A stretch of 64,000 bases of DNA. It comes from Sphingomonas montanisoli. GTDB lineage: Bacteria; Pseudomonadota; Alphaproteobacteria; Sphingomonadales; Sphingomonadaceae. Numbering within the stretch: the stretch's first letter is position 1; each line of letters opens with the position of its first letter. The stretch spans positions 434,001 through 498,000 of the forward strand of contig NZ_VTOU01000001.1 in the NCBI RefSeq assembly GCF_008274695.1, written 5' to 3'. Shown one piece after another: positions 17,395 to 25,207 of the stretch. The position numbers were made by a program, and so were the translations under genes. The notes under the pieces are model-generated. The model was not told the origin of the DNA and did not search any database. It saw only the letters and a list, made by a program, of their open reading frames with translations.

Positions 17395-17991
17395 ATGGCC
17401 CGACTGCTCCTGTTCAACAAACCCTTTGGGGTCTTGTCGCAATTCACCGACCGCGGATCGCCAGCAGCTCGGTCGACATTGTCGGACTACATTGCGGTGA
17501 AGGGCGTCTATCCCGCCGGTAGGCTTGATCGGGATAGTGAGGGCCTGCTGTTGCTGTGCGATGATGGGCGGCTGCAGGCGCGAATTGCCGATCCGCGCTT
17601 CAAGCTGCCAAAGACCTACTTTGTGCAGGTTGAAGGCGATCCGCAGGAGCTGGAACTCGAGCAATTGCGGAAGGGCGTCCGCCTCAAGGATGGCATGACC
17701 CTGCCGTCCGATGTTGCTCGCATTGACGAGCCCGACCTGTGGCCGCGCGATCCGCCGATCCGCCAGCGCAAGCTGATCCCCGACAGCTGGCTAAAAATCA
17801 CCATCCGTGAAGGGCGCAACCGGCAAGTGCGCCGAATGACGGCGGCGGTCGGCTTGCCCACCCTTCGGCTGGTGCGCTGGTCGATCGGCGACTGGACTGT
17901 CGCCGGGATCGCGCCGGGCCAGTTCGAGGAGTTCTCGGGTCTGGCCGAGGATGCCAGCGGTTCGTACAAAGCCAAATCGGCAGGGTTTTGA
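17395..17991 (+). CDS. rluE: 23S rRNA pseudouridine synthase, RluE-like
   Basis: A 198-residue pseudouridine synthase of the RsuA/RluB/E/F family. It starts [14 protein letters not shown], the usual RluE beginning without an S4 domain, and has the catalytic Asp in [25 protein letters not shown] and [10 protein letters not shown] are further family motifs. RluE of E. coli modifies U2457 of 23S rRNA. The next gene, also an rRNA modifier, begins 6 bp downstream, so they form a pair. Third-position GC looks lower than in neighbouring genes by eye, a possible sign of acquisition. Confidence 0.88.
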   Translation: MARLLLFNKPFGVLSQFTDRGSPAARSTLSDYIAVKGVYPAGRLDRDSEGLLLLCDDGRLQARIADPRFKLPKTYFVQVEGDPQELELEQLRKGVRLKDGMTLPSDVARIDEPDLWPRDPPIRQRKLIPDSWLKITIREGRNRQVRRMTAAVGLPTLRLVRWSIGDWTVAGIAPGQFEEFSGLAEDASGSYKAKSAGF

Positions 17992-17997
17992 TTTCCA

Positions 17998-18846
17998 ATG
18001 AATTATCGCCATTCCTTCCATGCTGGCAACAGCGCCGATGTCGTGAAGCATAGCCTGTTGATCGCCCTCGTCCGGGCCTTGCAGCTCAAACAGGGCGCGC
18101 TGACCCTGATCGATACCCATTCCGGTTGCGGGCTCTACGACCTTGACGGCGACCAGGCCCAACGCACTGGCGAGGCCACGCAGGGCGTGCTGCGGACCTT
18201 TGCCGATCCGAGCCCGTTGCTGAACGACTACCGCGCCGCCGTGCAGGCGGTAAATGCCGGGACCGAGCAGCACCTCTACCCCGGCTCACCGCGCATCCTG
18301 GCGCAGCTTCTGCGCCCGCAGGACATCCTGATCCTCAATGAAAAGCATCCCGAGGATGCCAGTGCCCTGCGCGACGCGATGCGCGGCACACAAGCTGCCG
18401 TGCATGAGCGCGACGCCTACGAGCTTTGGCTGGCTATGGTCCCGACCCGCACCGGGCGCGGCGTGGTGGTTGTCGATCCGCCGTACGAGCAGACAGACGA
18501 ACGCGCCCGCATCACAGCCACCCTCGCCGCCGCTTACCGCAAATGGGCGCATGGCGTGACGGTGATCTGGTATCCGCTGAAAGACCGCGCCACGCATCGG
18601 CAGTGGAAGGCGCAGTTACGCAGGCTTGGCATCCCTAAGTTCATGGGCGTGGAGCATTGGCTGTACGATAGCGTTCAGCCGGGTATCTACAACGGCGCGG
18701 GTCTGTTCATCGTCAACCCGCCATATGCCTTCACGCAGGCGCTGCCGCCTCTGTTGGAAGCTCTCCGCGCCGCGCTGGCGCCAGAAGGGCATAGGGGCGA
18801 GATCACGAGCGGTTGGTTGGGCGAAGTCGATCGGACCGGCAGCTAA
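17998..18846 (+). CDS. rlmJ: 23S rRNA (adenine-N6)-methyltransferase RlmJ
   Basis: RlmJ methylates A2030 of 23S rRNA using SAM. The 282-residue product starts MNYRHSFHAGNSADVVKH, the strongly conserved family N-terminus. It has the SAM-binding region TLIDTHSGCGLYDL and the catalytic motif DPPYE. The C-terminal NPPYAF and LPPLLEAL segments are also typical. The length is the family's. It forms an apparent two-gene unit with rluE. Confidence 0.93.
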   Translation: MNYRHSFHAGNSADVVKHSLLIALVRALQLKQGALTLIDTHSGCGLYDLDGDQAQRTGEATQGVLRTFADPSPLLNDYRAAVQAVNAGTEQHLYPGSPRILAQLLRPQDILILNEKHPEDASALRDAMRGTQAAVHERDAYELWLAMVPTRTGRGVVVVDPPYEQTDERARITATLAAAYRKWAHGVTVIWYPLKDRATHRQWKAQLRRLGIPKFMGVEHWLYDSVQPGIYNGAGLFIVNPPYAFTQALPPLLEALRAALAPEGHRGEITSGWLGEVDRTGS

Positions 18847-19115
18847 GTCCCAATGTCGGTCGCCTCGGCTGCCGGCTGCTGTGGGATGACCAGTAGTAAG
18901 CCGCAAAGCCGCCGCAACATTTAACATTGACAGAAAAGAACAAATAGAGTACATATTTACCCTATCGCGCTCGCGCGCCGCTCTTTCTCACAGTTGGCCG
19001 GACCACCCCACTTGCGACGGCCTCGCATGGGGAGAGATTCCCGCGGTGACGTGGTGACAACTTTGACAACTTCCGACACCTGATTGACTCTGCGACTCGT
19101 CCCCTGCGGACTGCC
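18847..19115 (+). other. Gene-poor gap with a LexA-like promoter motif
   Basis: This 269-bp gap holds TTGACA at 18927-18932, 17 bp later TACATA (18950-18955), and between them GAAC-N7-GTAC (18938-18952), one base from the alphaproteobacterial SOS box GAAC-N7-GAAC. It points right, but only an 18-codon ATG frame starting at 19027 (MGRDSRGDVV) follows before the convergent P450 gene. It may be the relic of a lost SOS gene or the promoter of a small RNA. No longer gene is seen. Confidence 0.4.
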
Positions 19116-20309
19116 CTATCGCTGCGTAAATCGGATCGGGATGGCGTCGTAGCCGGCGATCACGCCGCTCGGTTTCAGGCGCACTTCGCCGTCGAACGCC
19201 ACGTCGGTCAGCCGCGCGGTGACGATCTCGACCGCTTCGGCCATTTCGGCGCGGGCGAGGATTTGGCCGATGCAGACGTGGCGGCCAAAGCCGAAGCCAA
19301 GATCGTATAACGGCTTGGGTCGATCGAGGCGGAAGGCGTGCGGTTCCACGAACATCGTCGCATCGCGGCCGGCGGCGGACAGGTTGAGCGAGACGATATC
19401 GTCCTTTTCGAAGCGGTGCCCGTCGCGTTCGAACGGCTCGTCAACCACACGCATCTGGCGCGGCGTGCCGGGCGAAAGGCGCATCCCCTCCGCCACCGCA
19501 TCGGCCGCGAGCTCGGGATCGGTGCCGATCCGATCCCACAGCCCCGCGTCGATGATGCTGTGGAAGCAGCCCGCCAACGTGAAGCGGGTCGTGTCGTGCC
19601 CGCCCAGCATCAGGAACACGATCGCCCAGATCAACTCGGTCTCGGACAACTTCTCGCCCGCTTCCTGCAGCGCGATCAGCGATCCGACGAAATCGTCCTG
19701 CCGGTCCTCCCGCCGCCGCGCGACGACGCCCTCAATATAGGAATAGAGATAGGTGAGCGCCCCTTCGAGCACTGGCAGGCCCGGCTGGATCGGCCGCTGC
19801 CCCAGCATCCGCAGCTGCACGGTCGCATCGGCAAAGTTGGGCACATCCTCCGCTGCGATCCCCAGGAACTCGGCAAGGACCGCGATCGGATAGACATGCG
19901 CGAAATCGGCAACGAGGTCGCAGCGTCCTTTGTCGATGAAGCGATCGACGAGCTGGTCGGCGATGCGCCGCATCTGCGGGCGGAAACCGTTGACCCGCGC
20001 GGGCGTGAACGCCTTCAGCACGATCGCGCGGATGCGATCATGCTTGTCGGGCGCCATGAAGTTTAGGTTCCCCTCGCGGATGAACTCAAGGATCAGCTCA
20101 CTTGCGCCCACGCGGCGGAAATAGTCGACGTTGCGGGCGACCATCCTCTTGTCGCGAAAACCCTCGCGCACCGCCTGGTACGACAAGATCTCGGTGCCGT
20201 AGATGCTCGTCGCCAGCGTATCGCGCTGCCCGTTCGAAAAGGGGCAGACGGCGTTCGGATCGCGATAGAAGGCTTCGGTTTCGGCGGCGATCGTGGTCAG
20301 GTCGCTCAT
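19116..20309 (-). CDS. Cytochrome P450
   Basis: A 397-residue soluble bacterial P450. The I-helix oxygen-activation motif is GGHDTT (236-241), the K-helix ExxR is Glu274/Arg277 (EGMRLSP), and the haem-binding loop is [10 protein letters not shown] with Cys346 as the axial ligand. No membrane anchor is present. Substrate cannot be predicted; the ferredoxin and reductase partners are not adjacent. The gene stands alone, divergent from dut, and lies in the block between coaBC and dut. Confidence 0.94.
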   Translation of the reverse strand: MSDLTTIAAETEAFYRDPNAVCPFSNGQRDTLATSIYGTEILSYQAVREGFRDKRMVARNVDYFRRVGASELILEFIREGNLNFMAPDKHDRIRAIVLKAFTPARVNGFRPQMRRIADQLVDRFIDKGRCDLVADFAHVYPIAVLAEFLGIAAEDVPNFADATVQLRMLGQRPIQPGLPVLEGALTYLYSYIEGVVARRREDRQDDFVGSLIALQEAGEKLSETELIWAIVFLMLGGHDTTRFTLAGCFHSIIDAGLWDRIGTDPELAADAVAEGMRLSPGTPRQMRVVDEPFERDGHRFEKDDIVSLNLSAAGRDATMFVEPHAFRLDRPKPLYDLGFGFGRHVCIGQILARAEMAEAVEIVTARLTDVAFDGEVRLKPSGVIAGYDAIPIRFTQR

Positions 20310-20415
20310 TGGTCATCCTCATCCATTCGCGCGACCGTCTGGCGGCCGTCCTGTCTTGTCCATAGTCTATCCTGATCCTACCAACCCTCGCGTCAACCGC
20401 CTCAGGGGAGAAACT

Positions 20416-20862
20416 ATGTCCGCCGAAATCGCCATCCGCCTGAAGCGCCTGCCCGGCGGCGAAGGGCTGCCCCTGCCCGCTTATGCTACCGCGCATGCTG
20501 CAGGGATGGATGTGGTCGCCGCCGAGGATCTTGATCTGGCGCCCGGCGCGCGCCACGCGGTCGCCACCGGCTTCGCGATCGCGATCCCCGAAGGCTACGA
20601 GGTACAGGTGCGCCCGCGATCGGGCCTCGCGCTCAAGCACGGCATCACCTGCCTCAACACCCCGGGCACGATCGATGCGGATTATCGCGGCGAGGTTCGC
20701 GTGATCCTCGCCAATCTCGGCACCGAACCCTTCCCGATCCGCCGGGGCGAACGCATCGCGCAACTGGTGCCGGCGGCGGTCCAGAAAGCGGGGTTCGTCG
20801 AAGTCGACGAACTCGACGAAACGGCGCGCGGCAGCGGTGGTTTCGGGTCAACAGGGCGATAA
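20416..20862 (+). CDS. dut: dUTP diphosphatase
   Basis: Dut hydrolyses dUTP to dUMP, keeping uracil out of DNA and feeding thymidylate synthesis. The 148-residue trimeric-type enzyme shows motif 1 (HAAGMDVVA), motif 2 (RPRSGLALK), motif 3 ([11 protein letters not shown]), motif 4 (RGERIAQLV) and the C-terminal glycine-rich motif 5 ([11 protein letters not shown]). The ATG at 20416 is preceded by GGGGAG. A weak GGCG/CGCC stem followed by AATTTT overlaps the stop and may end the transcript. Confidence 0.97.
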   Translation: MSAEIAIRLKRLPGGEGLPLPAYATAHAAGMDVVAAEDLDLAPGARHAVATGFAIAIPEGYEVQVRPRSGLALKHGITCLNTPGTIDADYRGEVRVILANLGTEPFPIRRGERIAQLVPAAVQKAGFVEVDELDETARGSGGFGSTGR

Positions 20863-20974
20863 GCGCCAATTTTCACCAAATAAAACATTCGCTTGTCGGA
20901 TATGATCCGGGCTATTCCATATTTGCATGATTGTGATGCACGCTTAGCTACGGAACCGTTGATGGATTTCCACT

Positions 20975-22102
20975 TTGCCTGATCCAAGCATCCTTCCAGT
21001 GGACGAGGAGCGCCGCATCGCCGCGCTCTACCGCTATGCCGTCCTCGACACGCCTCGCGACGGGACGTTCGATCGGATCACGCAGATCGCGGCGCGCATA
21101 TTCGACGTGCCGATCGCCATCGTCAGCCTGGTCGATCAGGATCGGATCTGGTTCAAATCCTATCACGGCGTCGACGTGCCGCAGATCGGCCGCGATCCCG
21201 GCCTGTGCGCGTCGGCGATCCTGGGCCGCGAAGCGTGGATCGTGACGGAGGCGAATGTCGATCCGCGCACGCTGACCAACCCGCTCGTCGCAGGCGCATT
21301 CGGCCTGCGTTTCTACGCGGGCGTGCCGCTGCGCACCCATGACGGGTTCAATCTGGGGACGTTATGCGTGATCGATCGGGAGCCACGCGAGGTTACCCCT
21401 GCGGAGATCGCGCAGCTCGAAGATCTGGCGGGCGTGGTGATGGAGCACATGGAACTGCGCCTCGCAACACGGCGCACGACCGAGCGAATGGCCGTGATCC
21501 AGCGCGAGGTCGATCACCGCCTGGTGTCGAACCTCAACACACTGTCGCTGATGCTGATGATGCAGCAGGACATGGTCGTCGATCTGCTCGCGCGGCACCA
21601 GTTGCGCGACGCGGCGAGCCGGATCAGCGCGATCGCCGATCTGCACCGCGCCTTCCTTACCACCGGCTGGGGCGGACCCGACAATCCCGCGCCGGAGCGC
21701 GTGGCGGGCCTGACCTATCTGCGCCGCCTGTGCGCCAAGCTCGCCGAGATGCTCGACGGGCGGATCGAGGTTGGGGGCACCGAGATCATCCTGCATCCGC
21801 TGCAGGTTCAATCGATCGGCCTCATCGTTCACGAACTCGCGATGAACGCGCTCAAACATGGCGCCCGCCGCGTCGCCATCACGCTCTCGGCAGCGGGACG
21901 CGGCCGGCACGAGCTTATCGTCGCGGACGATGGCCCCGGTCTGCCCCCTGGATTTGACCCGCAGGACGATCATGCCGGGATCGGCATGTCGATCGTCACG
22001 GCGATGAGCGAACAGCTCGAAGGTGAACTGGCCTTCGGACCATCGGACAAAGGCGGCGCGCGTTTCGCCATATCGTTTCCCGCGACACTGTCCGTACGCT
22101 GA
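20975..22102 (+). CDS. GAF-domain sensor histidine kinase (HisKA_2/HWE type)
   Basis: A 375-residue soluble sensor. The N-terminal GAF domain spans about residues 20-165 (AIVSLVDQDRIWFK, FYAGVPLRT, LGTLCVIDREP). A dimerisation/phosphoacceptor helix follows with EVDHRLVSNLNTL (His near 184), the HisKA_2 arrangement, then a HATPase domain with the N-box HELAMNALKHGA and G-box DDGPGLP. Such kinases often act in the alphaproteobacterial general stress response. No response regulator is adjacent. The start is TTG at 20975, the best choice in frame; a weak GGA precedes it. Confidence 0.85.
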   Translation: MPDPSILPVDEERRIAALYRYAVLDTPRDGTFDRITQIAARIFDVPIAIVSLVDQDRIWFKSYHGVDVPQIGRDPGLCASAILGREAWIVTEANVDPRTLTNPLVAGAFGLRFYAGVPLRTHDGFNLGTLCVIDREPREVTPAEIAQLEDLAGVVMEHMELRLATRRTTERMAVIQREVDHRLVSNLNTLSLMLMMQQDMVVDLLARHQLRDAASRISAIADLHRAFLTTGWGGPDNPAPERVAGLTYLRRLCAKLAEMLDGRIEVGGTEIILHPLQVQSIGLIVHELAMNALKHGARRVAITLSAAGRGRHELIVADDGPGLPPGFDPQDDHAGIGMSIVTAMSEQLEGELAFGPSDKGGARFAISFPATLSVR

Positions 22103-22104
22103 GC

Positions 22105-22581
22105 CTAGGCCGCGTCGCCCTCGGCACAGTCGGCGCAGCAGCCGCGAACCTCGATGACCGGGCGGAGCCGCGAAAAGCCCGCCTGCTCGGCCGATCCCCG
22201 CACCGACTGGGCGAGCTTGTCGTCATCGACATGCGCGACCCGACCACACACATCGCAGACCAGGAAGATGCAGTCATGCTCGCATTCGGGATGCGCGTTG
22301 GCGACATAGGCGTTCGCGCTCTCGATCCGGCGCGCAAGATTTGCTGCGACGAACACGTCGAGGATGCGATAGACACTGTTGGCGGCGACGCGACGGCCGG
22401 TCGACTTCGACACCGCCTCGGCCAGATCGTAGGCCGACGCGGGCTTTTCAGCCCCGCTCAGCGCATCGAAAATCTCAGCGCGCATCGGCGTCCACTGCTC
22501 GCCTGCGCGCTCGAACGCGCGCCGCGCCGCGTCGGTGAGCGAAGAGCCTTCGTGGATATGATGCTGATGTGCTGTCGCCAT
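22105..22581 (-). CDS. zur: Fur-family regulator, probably zinc-responsive Zur
   Basis: A 158-residue Fur-family repressor. The N-terminal winged helix (about 15-90) has PMRAEIFDALSG and VYRILDVFV. The C-terminal dimer domain has His/Cys clusters: HPECEHDCIFLVCDVCG and RGCCADC at the end, consistent with two CxxC structural zinc sites. The His-rich N-terminus (HQHHIHEG) and lack of the Fur iron-sensing pattern favour Zur. It is immediately upstream of nothing else on its strand except the MerC-like gene, which ends 20 bp before it, so the order is merC-like then zur in one transcript. Confidence 0.82.
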   Translation of the reverse strand: MATAHQHHIHEGSSLTDAARRAFERAGEQWTPMRAEIFDALSGAEKPASAYDLAEAVSKSTGRRVAANSVYRILDVFVAANLARRIESANAYVANAHPECEHDCIFLVCDVCGRVAHVDDDKLAQSVRGSAEQAGFSRLRPVIEVRGCCADCAEGDAA

Positions 22582-22601
22582 AAGGCGAATCTAGGGGTTC
22601 G

Positions 22602-22976
22602 TCAGGCCAGAGGCAACTGCGACGCGACCGTCTCTCGCCGGTTCAGGAAATGCGCGATCGCGACGAAGGTCACGCCGGCCATTGTATAGGCCACCTCGCC
22701 CGGGCCGTGCCGGACGAACAGAGCCATCGACATCAGCGCGATTCCGATCGCACCGAGCAACATCGGCACGGGGCGACGGTGCTGCGCGAACCCGCGGCCT
22801 AGCCCGATGATCGCGAGGAAAATCGCAAGGCCCAGCCCGATCTCGTGGATCGCCGGATGCAGCAGCGCCCCGCCCGCCGTCGCCAGCACCGCGACCAACA
22901 GCACGCTGGCCGCGCAATGCACGAGGCAGAGCGCCGAAAGGCCGATCGCCAACCGGTCGAACAAATCGCGGGACAT
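22602..22976 (-). CDS. MerC-domain membrane protein
   Basis: A 124-residue integral membrane protein with four hydrophobic helices. The first carries ALCLVHC (Cys17 and Cys21), the CxxxC pair of MerC, through which metal ions are thought to pass. Mercury resistance genes are absent, and the gene is transcribed with a Zur-type regulator, so it may handle zinc or another soft metal; this is inference. The start MSRDLFDR at 22976 is preferred; a longer frame from 23015 lacks a ribosome-binding site. Confidence 0.75.
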   Translation of the reverse strand: MSRDLFDRLAIGLSALCLVHCAASVLLVAVLATAGGALLHPAIHEIGLGLAIFLAIIGLGRGFAQHRRPVPMLLGAIGIALMSMALFVRHGPGEVAYTMAGVTFVAIAHFLNRRETVASQLPLA

Positions 22977-23060
22977 ACGGGGACGAATCACGAAACGCTT
23001 CCTCTCACCGCCCATATGGCATGGCGACGCGAAGGATACAATATAACATCAGCCGCACAC

Positions 23061-23093
23061 TCGTCATTGCGAGCGCAACGAAGCAATTCAGGC
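23061..23093. repeat. Partial copy of the TCGTCATTGCGAG repeat (copy 3)
   Basis: TCGTCATTGCGAG (23061-23073) followed by a GAAGCAATTCA inner arm matches the left half of the element at 10623. The right half is not recognisable. It lies between the MerC-like gene and holC. Confidence 0.65.
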
Positions 23094-23150
23094 CCGAACT
23101 CCGGGAGCTTCGAAACCTTCTCTCGCGAGCGGCTGGGTTGCCGCAGGAGC

Positions 23151-23588
23151 CTAAGGCCCGATTTTCCAGCGGCCCTGCTCGTCCTGCTTCCAGTAACGTG
23201 GCTCGATGCCCTCGCGGCCGGCAAGGGCGCGCCATGCAGTCCGGGCGCCCGCGATGCTTTCGGCGTCGAAGAAATAGAAAGCGCGATCGAAATCGATCGC
23301 CTCGTCGCGCCATATCCCGTCGGCCAGCGCGACGTTGCGGGCGCCGTTGCCGGCTGCGACGTCGGACGCAATCAGGACAGGCTGCAACGCATCGTCCCCG
23401 CCCACGCGGGCATGCGGCAGGAAGCTGTCGGGCGTGTTGATCCACAGCGCCTCGTCGATCTTCTCGGCCAGCGCATCGTCTTCCGCGACCACCAGCAGGC
23501 GACCGCCGGTTTCGAGCACCCTTTCCGCGATGCGCGGCAATACCCGATCAAGGGGGAGCCGGGTCAGATGATAGAAATCGACCTGCAC
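23151..23588 (-). CDS. holC: DNA polymerase III chi subunit
   Basis: HolC (chi) links the clamp loader to SSB in the replisome. The 145-residue protein starts MQVDFYHLTRLPLDRVLPRI, has the typical AEKIDEALW and FLPHARVGG segments, and ends with RYWKQDEQGRWK, a conserved chi C-terminus. It starts 12 bp after pepA ends on the same strand, the usual pepA-holC pairing in proteobacteria. Confidence 0.93.
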   Translation of the reverse strand: MQVDFYHLTRLPLDRVLPRIAERVLETGGRLLVVAEDDALAEKIDEALWINTPDSFLPHARVGGDDALQPVLIASDVAAGNGARNVALADGIWRDEAIDFDRAFYFFDAESIAGARTAWRALAGREGIEPRYWKQDEQGRWKIGP

Positions 23589-23600
23589 CCGGCCTTATCC

Positions 23601-25061
23601 TTAGCCTTCGAAGTTGTCGGCGATGAAGCGATCGAGCAGGCGCACGCCGAACCCGGTTGCGCCCTTGTCCCACGTCGCGCCGGGCTTCGAGGCCCAGACC
23701 ATGCCGGCGATGTCGAGATGCGCCCAGCGTACGCCATCGTCGATATACCGCTTCAGGAAATGTGCGGCGGTGATCGATCCGCCTTCACGCGGACCGACAT
23801 TCTTCATGTCGGCGATCGGCGAGTCGATCAGCTTGTCGAACGGATCGGCGAGCGGCATCCGCCACAGCTGATCGCCCACCGCCTTGCCCGCGGCATCGAG
23901 TTGCGTGGCCAGGCTGTCGTCGTTGGCGAACATGCCGCCATATTCGTGGCCGAGCGAGATGATCATCGCCCCGGTCAGCGTCGCGAGGTCGACGATCGTC
24001 TTGGGGCTGTAGGTCTTCTGCACCCAGGTCAGCGCGTCGCACAGGACGAGGCGGCCTTCGGCATCGGTATTGATGACCTCGATCGTCTGGCCCGACATCG
24101 ACGTGACGACATCACCGGGGCGCTGCGCGCCGCCATCGGGCATATTCTCGACCAGACCGCACACGCCGATGACGTGCGCCTTGGCCTTGCGGCCCGCGAG
24201 CGCCTTCATCGCACCCGCGACGGCACCCGCACCGCCCATGTCCCACTTCATGTCTTCCATGCCCGCCGGCGGCTTGAGCGAAATGCCGCCGGTGTCGAAA
24301 GTTACGCCCTTGCCGACCAGCGCGACCCGATCCTTGGTGCCACCGGTCCCGTCCCATTTCATCACCAGGAGGCGTGGTTCGCGCAGCGAGCCCTGCGCCA
24401 CGCCGAGCAACGCCCCCATACCGAGATCGCGCATCTCGGCAACGCCGAGAACGTCGATCTGCACGCCGAGTTCGGTGAGGTGCTTGCAGCGTTCGACGAA
24501 GCTTTCGGGATAGAGGATGTTCGCGGGTTCGGCGATCAGCTCACGCGTGAACATCACGCCTTCGGCCACCGCCTTCTTGGTCGCCCAGGCATCCTCGACG
24601 CCCGCGCCGGCCCCGACGATCACGATTTCTTCGAGCGACGGACGCTGCTTGGCGTCAAGCTTGGTGCGATAGGCGTCATGCCGCCACGACCGCAGCGTGG
24701 CGCCAAAGGCGAGCGAGGCCGCAGCTTCGCCGGTCGCCGTCTGGCCGAGTTCGATCGTCAGGCCAGTCTCGCCCGACGTCAGCAGCTTGGCGACCAACGC
24801 CGCGCCCGCACGCTCATAATCGCCCCGCGCGCCGACGCCGACCAGCAGGATGCGACGCAACGCGCTGTCGGTTTCGGCAAAGAATTCGACCACCCCGCCT
24901 GTCTCGCCATCGAAACGGTTCGCCGAAGCGGCGCGGCGCGCGATCGCCTGAACCGGTTGCGGCAACGCCGCGAGCGCGGCACCGCCAATCGTGCCGGGCG
25001 CCACGACGATTGCGAGCGCCTGGTCTCCGCTGGGGCGGCTGGCGGCGAAACGAACACGCAT
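23601..25061 (-). CDS. pepA: Leucyl aminopeptidase
   Basis: PepA is a cytosolic M17 metallo-aminopeptidase, sometimes also a DNA-binding protein. The 486-residue product has an N-terminal regulatory domain and a C-terminal catalytic domain with the two-metal motifs VGKGVTFDTGG and NTDAEGRLVLCDAL, the family signature. Length is normal. It is followed by holC in the same direction and is divergent from lptD, with a 146-bp shared upstream region. Confidence 0.96.
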   Translation of the reverse strand: MRVRFAASRPSGDQALAIVVAPGTIGGAALAALPQPVQAIARRAASANRFDGETGGVVEFFAETDSALRRILLVGVGARGDYERAGAALVAKLLTSGETGLTIELGQTATGEAAASLAFGATLRSWRHDAYRTKLDAKQRPSLEEIVIVGAGAGVEDAWATKKAVAEGVMFTRELIAEPANILYPESFVERCKHLTELGVQIDVLGVAEMRDLGMGALLGVAQGSLREPRLLVMKWDGTGGTKDRVALVGKGVTFDTGGISLKPPAGMEDMKWDMGGAGAVAGAMKALAGRKAKAHVIGVCGLVENMPDGGAQRPGDVVTSMSGQTIEVINTDAEGRLVLCDALTWVQKTYSPKTIVDLATLTGAMIISLGHEYGGMFANDDSLATQLDAAGKAVGDQLWRMPLADPFDKLIDSPIADMKNVGPREGGSITAAHFLKRYIDDGVRWAHLDIAGMVWASKPGATWDKGATGFGVRLLDRFIADNFEG

Positions 25062-25207
25062 ATTGGGAACTTCCTTCTTGGGCTTTGGCGTTCCTTAGAG
25101 CTTTTCGAGACGCTTAGGGAACCCCGATACAATATTGCGGAAGGATTGCGGGACGCGCCGGGGGATGCGATAGGCGACGCCATAAGCGCCGGTCGAAGCG
25201 GGGTTCA

